NCBI GenBank assembly: GCA_025363495.1
Contig: JANYDR010000164.1
Coordinates: 1 to 7,211 of the forward strand
Source of the DNA: Cyclobacteriaceae bacterium
Lineage (GTDB): Bacteria; Bacteroidota; Bacteroidia; Cytophagales; Cyclobacteriaceae
Reading direction: 5' to 3'
DNA length: 7,211 nt
Shown here: positions 1-7,072 of the stretch, one piece after another
Position numbering within the stretch: the first letter of the stretch is position 1
Layout of the letters: each line of letters starts with the position of its first letter
Made by a program: the position numbers and the translations under genes
The notes under the pieces: model-generated
What the model was told of the DNA's origin: nothing
The model's database searches: none
The model's input: only the letters and a program-made list of their open reading frames with translations

Positions 1-1
1 C

Positions 2-739
2 TTTATACTTGGGTTCGGATTATTTGCTTCCGTATTTATTGTTCCGGTGTTTGCTCAAAATATTCTTGGCTTCACGGCAACGGATACGGGTTGGCTGCTA
101 ATGCCCGGAAGTATTATGACCGGAATCATGATGCCTGTCATCGGGGCCTTGTTAAAAAAGAGAATACCCCCGCTCGTGTTTGCCGCTGTTGGCTTCGTTC
201 TGTTTTTTCTTTTCACCTTTAATCTTTCAGGTCTTAATCTTTCAGCCGGCCCAGATGATTTCTTCTGGCCACTGATCATCCGGGGAATTGGATTAGGGAT
301 GATCTTCATTCCTCTCACGACTCTCTCATTGGTTGATCTCAATGGCCCGGAGATTCCTCAGGGAACTGCCATCAGCAACATGATCCGCACCTTAGGAGGC
401 TCATTTGGTACAGCGATCATGACGACACTTATTAGTATTCGTACTAAAGTCCATTATGATAACCTGAAGGATCATGTAAGTATTTATGATACAACGGGCC
501 AAAGTCGTCTGGAGTCTCTTACAAATCTTTTCATCAGCAAGGGCTATGCTGCAACAGATGCTGCGCAGCAAGCCCTTGCCTCGCTACAGGTATCCGTAAT
601 CCGCGAGGCTCAAATGATGACCTATGGCGATGCCTTTTTAATTGTTGGCGCATTCTTCCTCGTCTGCATACCCTTGTTGTTGCTGTTCAGAGGTAACAAA
701 AAAGGCAGCGATGTACACGTTGAAATGCATATGGAATAA
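2..739 (+). CDS. MFS multidrug exporter, DHA2/EmrB-QacA family, C-terminal half (5' partial)
   Basis: This is the C-terminal half of a proton-driven inner-membrane drug exporter. The open frame enters from the left edge, with codons running in phase from base 2, so the true start is outside the window; the GTG at 47 is only an internal codon. The visible 245 residues hold about six hydrophobic segments, matching the last six of a 14-helix DHA2 transporter. Family-typical stretches are TGWLLMPGSIMTG, RGIGLGMIFIPLTTLSL and GTAISNMIRTLGGSFGTAIM, the last being the strongly conserved EmrB-type segment. A soluble loop of roughly 60 residues follows, then a final helix (DAFLIVGAFFLVCIPLLLLF) and a short charged tail ending in HVEMHME. 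The TolC-like gene starts 28 bases downstream on the same strand, so the pair probably forms an EmrAB-TolC-like tripartite pump. Substrate cannot be told from sequence. The family call is firm; the drug specificity is unknown. Confidence 0.9.
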   Translation, partial: FILGFGLFASVFIVPVFAQNILGFTATDTGWLLMPGSIMTGIMMPVIGALLKKRIPPLVFAAVGFVLFFLFTFNLSGLNLSAGPDDFFWPLIIRGIGLGMIFIPLTTLSLVDLNGPEIPQGTAISNMIRTLGGSFGTAIMTTLISIRTKVHYDNLKDHVSIYDTTGQSRLESLTNLFISKGYAATDAAQQALASLQVSVIREAQMMTYGDAFLIVGAFFLVCIPLLLLFRGNKKGSDVHVEMHME

Positions 740-767
740 TTTTTATCTATTACTATTATCACTTATT

Positions 768-1979
768 ATGAAACATAAAAGCTCAATAATTTTTCTTCTG
801 GTTCTTTTAGCCGGAGCCGCGGAAGCGCAAACAAATCAACTGACATTGGAGCAATGTGTAGACTACGCATTAAAAAATAACACGGCTATCAAGAATAGCA
901 TTATCGATACCGAAATCGTCAGCAATAACAAAAGTACGTTGACATCACGGGCCTTGCCGCAGGTTGATGCCACTTCACAGCTAACACACAACATCAATAT
1001 CCAAAAGATAGTATTGGAGAATGGGGTTATACCGGCGTTCACAGATCCAACAACACCATCGGGTAGCGTTATAGCATTCCAGCTTCAATTGAAAAATATA
1101 TGGACTTCACAGGTTACAGCCAGTCAGGTACTCTTCGACAAATCTCTTTTCACGGGCCTTGCCAATGCGGATATCTACAAAACACTTGCTTTAAAAAATG
1201 TTGAGCGATCACAAATTGACGTGGCTGAGATGGTGACCAAAGCATATTATGGAGTTTTAGTTTCTCAAAAGCAGCTTGATTTCCTTGGAAATAATATTCA
1301 GCGTGTGGATTCTCTATTTGGGGAAACACAAGCACGATTAAAAAACGGGCTTGTACGCCAGATATCAGTCGATCGCATTGAAGTCCGGCTAAATAACCTT
1401 AAAGAAGAACGTGAAAGGGCTTCCCGCCTCGTGGATTTAAACATGGCATTGTTACGTTTCCAAATGAACCTGCCTAAGGAAGAGGCTTTTACACTTGCTG
1501 AAAACCTCGACGAGACAGCATTGAATAATATTACTTCTGATGGAACTGACTTTGATTACACAAGGCGTATTGAATATGATATTATCAAGACACAATTGGT
1601 ACTCAGTGAAAGTGAAACCAAAGTACTTAAAGATGGTTATTATCCCAAGCTAAATGCATTCGCGACCACTGGATATAATCCTGCGGCCACCAGCTTTGGG
1701 GACTTGGGTCAGAGCTCACGTTACTTTAACTATACCTATGTAGGTCTTGATTTACGCATTCCGGTGTTTCATGGATTTGAGAAAAAATATAAAGTGCAAA
1801 ACAAAACGCTTGAGGAAAGGAAATTAAATAACTCACTTGAAAATCTTCAGCACTCTATTGATCTGCAGCTTCAACAGGCAAGTATTAATTTGTCCAACAG
1901 CCTGGAGTCTTTGAAAATTCAACAGCGCAACATGGATCTTGCCAAGGAAAATGTAAGGATCATACAGTTGGAAAATTAA
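768..1979 (+). CDS. TolC-family outer membrane efflux protein, ended early by an in-frame stop
   Basis: This encodes an outer membrane channel component of a tripartite efflux or type I secretion system. I chose ATG 768 because it opens a clean signal peptide (MKHKSSIIFLLVLLAGAAEAQ, cleavage probably after AEA) followed by the TolC-family opening LTLEQCVDYALKNN. The frame is open back to 642, but that part overlaps the MFS gene and encodes an implausible Cys-rich leader. The mature protein shows the two OEP repeats: the first carries the turn LKNGLVRQISVDRIEVRLNNL at about residues 200-220, and the second carries the strand region YVGLDLRIPVFHGFEKK. The frame ends at TAA 1977-1979 after 403 residues, just before the equivalent turn of the second repeat, and the missing part is encoded in phase immediately downstream. 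The product as written would lack the last long helix and is probably non-functional unless the stop is a sequencing error or is read through. Confidence 0.87.
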   Translation: MKHKSSIIFLLVLLAGAAEAQTNQLTLEQCVDYALKNNTAIKNSIIDTEIVSNNKSTLTSRALPQVDATSQLTHNINIQKIVLENGVIPAFTDPTTPSGSVIAFQLQLKNIWTSQVTASQVLFDKSLFTGLANADIYKTLALKNVERSQIDVAEMVTKAYYGVLVSQKQLDFLGNNIQRVDSLFGETQARLKNGLVRQISVDRIEVRLNNLKEERERASRLVDLNMALLRFQMNLPKEEAFTLAENLDETALNNITSDGTDFDYTRRIEYDIIKTQLVLSESETKVLKDGYYPKLNAFATTGYNPAATSFGDLGQSSRYFNYTYVGLDLRIPVFHGFEKKYKVQNKTLEERKLNNSLENLQHSIDLQLQQASINLSNSLESLKIQQRNMDLAKENVRIIQLEN

Positions 1980-2123
1980 AAGGGTATTACTAATAATATC
2001 GAGGTGATCAATGCCGAGACTGATTTGAAAGAAGCCCAGACAAATTATTATAATACACTTTATAGCGCATTGATAGCAAAGACGGACCTGGAAAAAGCAA
2101 AGGGAGTACTGTTAAAGAAGTAA
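1980..2123 (+). pseudogene. Detached C-terminus of the TolC-family gene, in frame after the premature stop
   Basis: Directly after TAA 1977-1979 the same reading frame continues for 47 codons to a second TAA at 2121-2123. The peptide starts KGITNNIEVINAETDLKEAQ and ends LEKAKGVLLKK. It has the typical end of Bacteroidota TolC-family proteins: the turn G-x-x-(T/S)-N-x-E-V-x-x-A-E, then a helix with TNYYNTLYSALIAKTDLEKA. It has no start codon or ribosome binding site of its own. With it restored, the gene would run 768-2123 with 451 sense positions, a normal family length. No indel is needed, since one base change in one codon explains the split. The identification as the lost C-terminus is strong. 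Whether the stop exists in the organism or only in this assembly cannot be decided here. Confidence 0.82.
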
Positions 2124-2154
2124 TACAGTCAAATCATATAGAGTCTTTTTATAT

Positions 2155-2230
2155 CCACGGAGTCACGACGACACGAAGAAGGCACAATGCTTTTCCTTAG
2201 AGTCTTCTTTGTGTCTTCATGACTCCGTGG
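2155..2230. repeat. Large imperfect palindrome of octamer units between convergent genes
   Basis: Arms at 2155-2181 and 2204-2230 (27 bases each) are reverse complements at 24 positions, and one of the three exceptions is a G-U pair in RNA. The loop is 22 bases. The left arm is itself built of 8-base units, CACGGAGT, CACGACGA and CACGAAGA, at 2156-2179, and the opposite strand of the right arm has the matching units CACGGAGT, CATGAAGA and CACAAAGA. The element lies between the convergent tolC-like and thrC stops, so its RNA hairpin could end or protect both transcripts. Neither side has the U-run of a canonical intrinsic terminator, so a dispersed REP-like repeat is at least as likely. Confidence 0.75.
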
Positions 2231-2250
2231 TAAAAGTCCAATGTCTTCCG

Positions 2251-3555
2251 TTATGAATTATGTTTAGACAAATAACCCTTAAAATCCTCAAAACTATTAC
2301 CAAGTCTCACCGACTGTTTACTTCCCTTTGCAAATCTTATCAAACTATCCGGTAACGTAATCGACTTTCCTATTGCATTTTCAACCACATCCTTGAATTT
2401 CCCAGGATGAGCCGTCTCTAAAAAAATTCCTGTAATCATATCACTACCCTTTATATATTCTTTCAGAGCGAGATATCCTATCGCTCCATGTGGATCAAGG
2501 AGGTAGTTAACTGAATTAAAAACCTCCCGGATTGCATTGTTTGTTTGTTGATCAGTGAAATGAAATCCAGCAATATCATTTGATATTTTACTAAAATCAT
2601 TTTGATATAAATCCATCATTCGGGCGAAGTTGCTGGGATTACCAACATCCATGGCGTTACTAATAGTCTGTTTGGATGGCCGGGGCGAGAATTGACCTGT
2701 TATCAGATATTCGGGAACAATGTCATTTATATTCGTGGCCGCAATAAATTGCCTTACACGTAAACCCATTCGTTTGGCCATCAATCCAGCCGTAAGATTG
2801 CCATAATTCCCACTGGGAACGGAAAAAACAAGTGGCAGGCTTTTGTCTTTTAATTGAGCATATGCATTGAAATAATAAAATGACTGGGGAAGTAGTCTTG
2901 CTATATTAATAGAATTGGCCGACGTAAGGCCTAATCTCTTGGATAGTGCTTCATCCGAAAATGCCTGCTTAACGAGTCGCTGACAATCGTCAAATGTGCC
3001 ATCGATCTCCAATGCTGTAATATTGTGACCCAGCGCTGTAAACTGTTTTTCCTGGATATCACTCACCTTTCCGGAAGGATAGAGAACAACTACCCTTGTA
3101 CCAGGAACCTGAAGAAAGCCATTCGCTACTGCACTTCCGGTATCTCCGGAGGTAGCGACTAAAATTGTTATATCGCTATCGGTCTTCTTTACAAAATAAC
3201 CAAGGAGTCCTGATAGAAAGCGAGCTCCGAAATCTTTAAAGGCAAGTGTTGGTCCATTAAATAATTCCAATGCAAAAATGTTCTTCTCCACCTCGACCAA
3301 CGGTGTATCAAACGCAACGGCATGATCAATTATCTTTTTTAAATCTTTTGCCGGCAAAGAGCCTTTCAAAAAATGAGAAGCAACTTCAAATGAGATTTGT
3401 TGAAAACCTTTCTTTGAGAAGTCCTTCCAAAAGTCAGATGGAAGAAGATCGATAGACTCAGGCATAAAAAGTCCACCTTCCGGAGCAAGCCCCTGGCAAA
3501 CAGCCTCCTCAAAGCTGACACGATAATCTTTATTGGCAGTACTATAAAATTTCAT
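2251..3555 (-). CDS. thrC: Threonine synthase
   Basis: This is the PLP-dependent enzyme for the last step of threonine synthesis, converting O-phospho-L-homoserine and water to L-threonine and phosphate in the cytoplasm. The protein has 434 residues, full length for the bacterial ThrC family. The opening MKFYSTANKDYRVSFEEAVCQGLAPEGGLF is the typical N-terminal domain. The PLP lysine is K107 in GPTLAFKDFGARF. ATSGDTGSAV (about 134-143) and VPSGNYGN (about 246-253) are the phosphate- and cofactor-binding loops. AMDVGNPSNFAR (about 301-312) and ETAHPGKF (about 380-387) are further family signatures. The start ATG overlaps the thrB stop in an ATGA arrangement, which implies translational coupling and fixes the start. 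It is the last gene of the thrABC operon, and transcription ends toward the palindrome at 2155-2230. All key residues are present and I see nothing odd. Confidence 0.97.
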   Translation of the reverse strand: MKFYSTANKDYRVSFEEAVCQGLAPEGGLFMPESIDLLPSDFWKDFSKKGFQQISFEVASHFLKGSLPAKDLKKIIDHAVAFDTPLVEVEKNIFALELFNGPTLAFKDFGARFLSGLLGYFVKKTDSDITILVATSGDTGSAVANGFLQVPGTRVVVLYPSGKVSDIQEKQFTALGHNITALEIDGTFDDCQRLVKQAFSDEALSKRLGLTSANSINIARLLPQSFYYFNAYAQLKDKSLPLVFSVPSGNYGNLTAGLMAKRMGLRVRQFIAATNINDIVPEYLITGQFSPRPSKQTISNAMDVGNPSNFARMMDLYQNDFSKISNDIAGFHFTDQQTNNAIREVFNSVNYLLDPHGAIGYLALKEYIKGSDMITGIFLETAHPGKFKDVVENAIGKSITLPDSLIRFAKGSKQSVRLGNSFEDFKGYLSKHNS

Positions 3556-4493
3556 GATATAATCTTAGCACCTTCACTATTGACTTTAGAAATATAAACA
3601 TCCGTTGGCAGATTCACCTCCTTAAAATGAGCAACCGCGGCATTGCCAGCCCGTTCTGCTGATGCCTCATCCTTGCTCAATGCAAAGACTGTTGGACCAG
3701 ATCCTGAAATTCCAAATCCAAGAGCGCCGGCATCAATTACTTTTTTTCTAATATCATTAAACCCTGGAATGAAGACAGAGCGAACCGGCTCGGCAATCAC
3801 ATCGAACAATGACCTCCCAATAAGATCATAATCGTGCTGGGTGAGTCCGATCATCAATGCAGCAATATTTCCGCTTTGAGCAACTGCATCTTTCAATGCA
3901 ATGGATCCGCGCAGCACCTTTCGTGAGTCTTCCGTTTTTAATTCGAGATGTGGATGGATTAAAGTGCAGTATAATTCTGGAGGCGAAGGAACATTCACCA
4001 CATCTAGTGGATGATATTCACGAATAAGCACAAAGCCCCCCAATAAAGAAGGGGCAACATTGTCAGCATGCGCTGATCCACAAGCAATTCGTTCGGCTTC
4101 CATAGCATGAATAATAAGTTCCTTTCGTGAAAGCGGTTCATTCATCAAATAATTTATAGCCACCAACGCGGCCACCGCACTCGCTGCGCTTGATCCCATC
4201 CCACTTCCCAACGGAAGCTTCTTGATCAACTCAATTTCAACACCCTGAGAACTCTTAAGTTGATTCAAATAAGATTGAATTGCTACACTCGCTGTATTTT
4301 TCTTAGGATCTAACGGCAATCTACCACCGTCGCCCTCAATTCTTTTGACCATCAAACCCGGCTCATTTCTTAAAGTAAGAATTACTTCATCCGCCGGCGC
4401 ATCGACAGCAAAGCCAAGCACATCAAATCCACAACACACGTTGGCTACGGTAGCGGGTGCAGATGTTTTTATTTTATTCATTTGTTTCAACAT
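3552..4493 (-). CDS. thrB: Homoserine kinase (GHMP kinase family)
   Basis: This enzyme phosphorylates L-homoserine with ATP to give O-phosphohomoserine, the substrate of the downstream threonine synthase. The 313 residues match the family's usual length. The N-terminus has the substrate-side motif SAPATVANVCCGFDVLGFAV (about 11-30). The GHMP ATP-binding loop is LPLGSGMGSSAASAVAAL (about 93-110), and the C-terminal GHMP motif GALGFGISGSGPTVFAL lies at about 256-271. SAHADNVAPSLLGGF (about 140-154) is the conserved homoserine kinase segment. Two starts are possible: ATG 4493 and ATG 4481 (MNKIKTSAPAT), the latter closer to usual family starts. Neither has a clear Shine-Dalgarno site, as is common in Bacteroidota. 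Its TGA overlaps the thrC ATG by four bases. It follows thrA after 66 bases that contain heptamer repeats. Confidence 0.96.
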   Translation of the reverse strand: MLKQMNKIKTSAPATVANVCCGFDVLGFAVDAPADEVILTLRNEPGLMVKRIEGDGGRLPLDPKKNTASVAIQSYLNQLKSSQGVEIELIKKLPLGSGMGSSAASAVAALVAINYLMNEPLSRKELIIHAMEAERIACGSAHADNVAPSLLGGFVLIREYHPLDVVNVPSPPELYCTLIHPHLELKTEDSRKVLRGSIALKDAVAQSGNIAALMIGLTQHDYDLIGRSLFDVIAEPVRSVFIPGFNDIRKKVIDAGALGFGISGSGPTVFALSKDEASAERAGNAAVAHFKEVNLPTDVYISKVNSEGAKIIS

Positions 4494-4504
4494 TTAGCGA
4501 GATC

Positions 4505-4566
4505 GTTGTTAGTCGTTCGTGGTTGTTCGAAGAAACAAACAACAACTGTCAACCAACAACTAACGA
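4505..4566. repeat. Inverted arrays of GTTNNNN heptamers between thrA and thrB
   Basis: On the + strand GTT recurs every seven bases from 4508 (GTTAGTC, GTTCGTG, GTTGTTC). The - strand has a matching series in the right half (GTTGTTG, GTTGACA, GTTGTTG). The two halves face each other, so 4508-4525 can pair imperfectly with 4550-4564, and GTTGTT near 4522-4527 can pair with AACAAC further in. The right arm runs into the last codons and stop of thrA. In the thr mRNA this would form a long weak hairpin just before thrB. It could influence differential expression or mRNA stability, or it could simply be a degenerate short tandem repeat. The pattern is visible; a role is not shown. Confidence 0.5.
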
Positions 4567-6680
4567 ACTGCATAATTCCCAATCCTGATAATATCTGCAA
4601 AAACTCCCGCCGCCGTCACTGTCGCACCTGCTCCAGGTCCACGGATGACCATGGGGCGATCATGATAACGTTCCGTAGTCAGTAAAATAATATTATCACT
4701 TCCCTTCAGAGAGTAAAACGGATGATCACTATTCACGCTGGCCAGAGAAACCGTTGCCTTACCATTTTCAAGAACGGCCATATAACGCAATTTTTCATTC
4801 TTCGATTCTGCTTGCTTTCTCTGTGATTCAAAACTGTCATCATGAGAAGCAAGTCGCACAAAAAAATCTTCCACGGTTGTGGCCTCAAGGCAATCCTGTG
4901 GCACAAGCCCTGTCACATTGATATCCGATAGCTCAAAATCTATTCCGGCTTCCCTGGCAAGTATAAGTACCTTTCGGGCAACATCCATTCCATTCAAGTC
5001 ATCACGGGGATCAGGCTCTGTGTAACCTATCTCTTTAGCTTCTCGAACTATCTTACTAAATACTTTCCCTAAAGTGAAAGAGCTGAAAATAAAATTCAAC
5101 GTTCCACTTAGCACGGCTTCTATGCGAATCACCTTATCTCCGCTCAATAACAAATCATTCAGTGTATTGATTACCGGTAAGCCCGCTCCGACATTTGTTT
5201 CATAGAGAAAGCGTGCCCCGCGTTTAAATGAGATATTTTTAAGATTATGATACTTTTCCAATGGACCAGAATTCGCTTTCTTATTTGGAGTGACAATAGA
5301 AATATTCGAATCAAGAATGATTTCATATTGATTGGTAACTTCCTCACTTGAAGTGCAATCGACAAAAATGCTATTGGACAAATTCATTTCCTGCATTTTT
5401 TTGATGAAGGACACGAGCTTCATTTCCTCACCTTTTATCTTCATTCTTTCAACGCACGTCAATAACTCCAGCCCATTCTCATCAAAGAACATCTTTTTAC
5501 TATTAGCAATTCCCACAACATTCACCTCCAGAAGATTCTGCCCCGACAACTGTGCGTATTGGGCATAAATCATTTTAAGAAGTTCCTTTCCTATCAGCCC
5601 TGTGCCAACAAGGAATAGATTCACCACTCTTTTATCTGAAAGGAAAAATGCTTCATGCAAAACATTAAGGGCTTTCGCAACATCCGATTCTTTAATAACT
5701 GCCGAGATATTTAACTCAGAAGAGCCTTGAGCGATAGCAAAAATATTAACGCCGCTTTTTCCCAAAGAATGAAACATTCTCCCGCTTGTTCCCGGATTAT
5801 GTCGCATGTTCTCTCCTACAATGGCAACGATCGCCAGTCCACTTTCCACAGACACATTGTCCATTTCATTGCTCTTTATTTCATATATAAACTCCTTCTC
5901 AATTGAGGCCTTCGCCCTGGTGGATGAAGCACTGTCGACAGCAAAGCAAATCGAGTGCTCAGACGATGCCTGACTGATAAGAATAACATTGACATTCTCT
6001 TTTGCAAGAGCTGCGAAAAGTCGCATTGACACTCCAACAACGCCTTGTAATCCTGTTCCCTGAACACTTAATAAACTCATCTGACTCATAGATGAAATAC
6101 CTTTGATAATCAGGTCTTTACCATTTCCATTTGCAGAAATAACAGTACCAGGAAATGAGGGATTAAAAGTGTTCTTGATCCAAATTGGAATATTGTTTAC
6201 CATAGCAGGTTGCATGGTAGCGGGGAAGATTACTTTCGCGCCAAAATGCGAAAGCTCCATGGCCTCCTGATAGGTCATTTCATTCACTGTAAATGCCTTC
6301 TTCACTTTCCGTGGATCGGCCGTCATCATGCCATCAACATCGGTCCAGATTTCAAGGGAGGTAGCCTTCAAAGCACCCGCGAAAATTGCAGCCGTATAAT
6401 CTGAACCACTCCTTCCCAGCGTAGTGGTTTCCCCACTTTCAGAGGTGGCAATGAAGCCCGTAACGATCTGCAGATCTTTATGAGATTTGAAATGTTCATC
6501 GATCAGTTTGTTAGTAACATCAAAGTCCACTTTGGCATGACCGAAATGATTGTCTGTCCGAATAACTTTTCTTGCATCTAAAAACTGACTTTTAAGATTG
6601 AGGTTAATAAATGCTTCACTTATAATATAAGCAGACAGCCGTTCACCAAAGCTCATTACAAAATCGAGCATTCGTGGCGT
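4560..6680 (-). CDS. thrA: Bifunctional aspartate kinase / homoserine dehydrogenase I, 5' end missing
   Basis: The fused enzyme catalyses two steps: aspartate to aspartyl phosphate, and aspartate semialdehyde to homoserine. About 706 residues remain of a family total near 815, and the N-terminal ~110, including the kinase KFGG motif, are cut off at the join near 6680. The remaining kinase part has MSFGERLSAYIISE at the very start, TTLGRSGSDYTAAIF (6381-6422), WTDVDG (6330-6347) and SYQ/TYQEAMELSHFGAKV. Two ACT regulatory domains follow: LSVQGTGLQGVVGVSMRLF with SQASSEHSICFAV (from about 6077) and VAIVGENMRHNPGTSGRMF with IAQGSSELNISAVI. The homoserine dehydrogenase begins with the dinucleotide site LVGTGLIG (about 5589-5612) and contains NVGAGLPVINTLNDLL, VLSGTLNFIFS and GYTEPDPRDDLNGMDVARK. 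It ends with YAVR and TAG. The ACT pair suggests feedback control by threonine, as in E. coli ThrA. It is the first gene of thrABC; any leader or attenuator lay in the missing part. The open frame beyond 6680 (to 6761) is foreign DNA and is not part of this protein. Confidence 0.95.
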   Translation of the reverse strand, partial: TPRMLDFVMSFGERLSAYIISEAFINLNLKSQFLDARKVIRTDNHFGHAKVDFDVTNKLIDEHFKSHKDLQIVTGFIATSESGETTTLGRSGSDYTAAIFAGALKATSLEIWTDVDGMMTADPRKVKKAFTVNEMTYQEAMELSHFGAKVIFPATMQPAMVNNIPIWIKNTFNPSFPGTVISANGNGKDLIIKGISSMSQMSLLSVQGTGLQGVVGVSMRLFAALAKENVNVILISQASSEHSICFAVDSASSTRAKASIEKEFIYEIKSNEMDNVSVESGLAIVAIVGENMRHNPGTSGRMFHSLGKSGVNIFAIAQGSSELNISAVIKESDVAKALNVLHEAFFLSDKRVVNLFLVGTGLIGKELLKMIYAQYAQLSGQNLLEVNVVGIANSKKMFFDENGLELLTCVERMKIKGEEMKLVSFIKKMQEMNLSNSIFVDCTSSEEVTNQYEIILDSNISIVTPNKKANSGPLEKYHNLKNISFKRGARFLYETNVGAGLPVINTLNDLLLSGDKVIRIEAVLSGTLNFIFSSFTLGKVFSKIVREAKEIGYTEPDPRDDLNGMDVARKVLILAREAGIDFELSDINVTGLVPQDCLEATTVEDFFVRLASHDDSFESQRKQAESKNEKLRYMAVLENGKATVSLASVNSDHPFYSLKGSDNIILLTTERYHDRPMVIRGPGAGATVTAAGVFADIIRIGNYAVR

Positions 6681-6690
6681 GCGTTCTAGA
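6676..6690. other. Chimeric join between low-GC and high-GC DNA
   Basis: Left of this point the sequence is ~40% G+C and encodes a good ThrA match in to about TPRMLDFVMSFGERLS. Right of it the sequence is ~70% G+C and encodes NuoI out to about ITESKLMEF. Both genes lie on the - strand but in different frames, and both lose conserved sequence at the same place: ThrA its N-terminus, NuoI its C-terminus. The NuoI frame meets a TAG (6688-6686) only by chance of the join. The palindrome TCTAGA sits at 6685-6690. No transposase, repeat, tRNA or integrase accompanies the boundary. An assembly or library chimera is the simplest reading. Confidence 0.85.
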
Positions 6691-7072
6691 ACTCCATCAG
6701 CTTCGACTCGGTGATGGCCTCGGTCGGGCAAGCCTCCACGCACATGTCGCAATGGATGCACCGCAGGAAGTTGATCTCGTAGACATAGCCGTACCGCTCA
6801 CCCGGCGAGACCGGGTGGTCGGGCGGGTTGTCGAGGCCGCGCACGTAGATGCAGTCGGCCGGGCACACGCCGGCGCACAATTCGCAGCCGATGCACTTCT
6901 CCATGCCGTCCTCGTAGCGGTTGAGGACATGGCGGCCGTGCTGGCGCGGCTGCTTCGGGCGCTTCTCCTCAGGGTACTGCCGGGTGACCGGCGGGCGGGC
7001 CAGGTGCTCGAGAGTGAGCTTGAATCCCCCGAGGAAGTTCTGGCGTCCGCGCGGTGGTTCGGGAACGGCCAT
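6686..7072 (-). CDS. nuoI: NADH-quinone oxidoreductase subunit I (complex I), 3' end missing
   Basis: This is the peripheral-arm subunit of respiratory complex I that carries two [4Fe-4S] clusters (N6a and N6b) passing electrons toward quinone. The 128 visible residues include both ferredoxin motifs: C60-IG-C63-EL-C66-AGV-C70-P and C105-IH-C108-DM-C111-VEA-C115-P. Before them lies the typical YPEEKRPKQPRQHGRHVLNRYEDGMEKC segment. The frame is open upstream of ATG 7072, but I chose this ATG because AAGGAGG lies nine bases before it and the preceding gene ends there (TGATG overlap). Typical NuoI has 160-200 residues, so the C-terminal tail is missing. The stop at 6686-6688 is created by the join near 6680-6690. 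Its high G+C, strong Shine-Dalgarno and sequence style point to an actinobacterium, unlike everything to its left. Confidence 0.93.
   Translation of the reverse strand: MAVPEPPRGRQNFLGGFKLTLEHLARPPVTRQYPEEKRPKQPRQHGRHVLNRYEDGMEKCIGCELCAGVCPADCIYVRGLDNPPDHPVSPGERYGYVYEINFLRCIHCDMCVEACPTEAITESKLMEF

Noticed and set aside
55..342. Antisense open frame opposite the MFS gene, and similar short frames at 1150-1335, 3270-3455, 3643-3831, 4482-4685, 5171-5365, 5332-5568, 5876-6067 and 6210-6404
   Set aside because: Each lies within or mostly over a well-supported gene in another frame and shows no domain or start signal of its own.
642..767. Upstream start for the TolC-like gene at 642
   Set aside because: It would overlap the MFS coding region by about 100 bases and place a Cys/Ser-rich leader before a perfectly good signal peptide that begins at 768.
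2155..2230. Canonical rho-independent terminator or CRISPR unit
   Set aside because: There is no U-run after either arm, the arms are long with a 22-base loop, and there are no regularly spaced direct repeats with unique spacers.
4560..6761. Full-length ThrA starting at ATG 6761 with an unusual N-terminus
   Set aside because: The first ~25 codons are an out-of-frame reading of the nuoI DNA across the join. They are rich in Arg, His and Gly and do not resemble the aspartate kinase N-terminus.
6697..6930. Open frame on the - strand overlapping nuoI
   Set aside because: A Ser/Ala/Arg/Thr-rich shadow frame, as expected in high-GC DNA opposite or beside a real gene; the nuoI frame has both cluster motifs.
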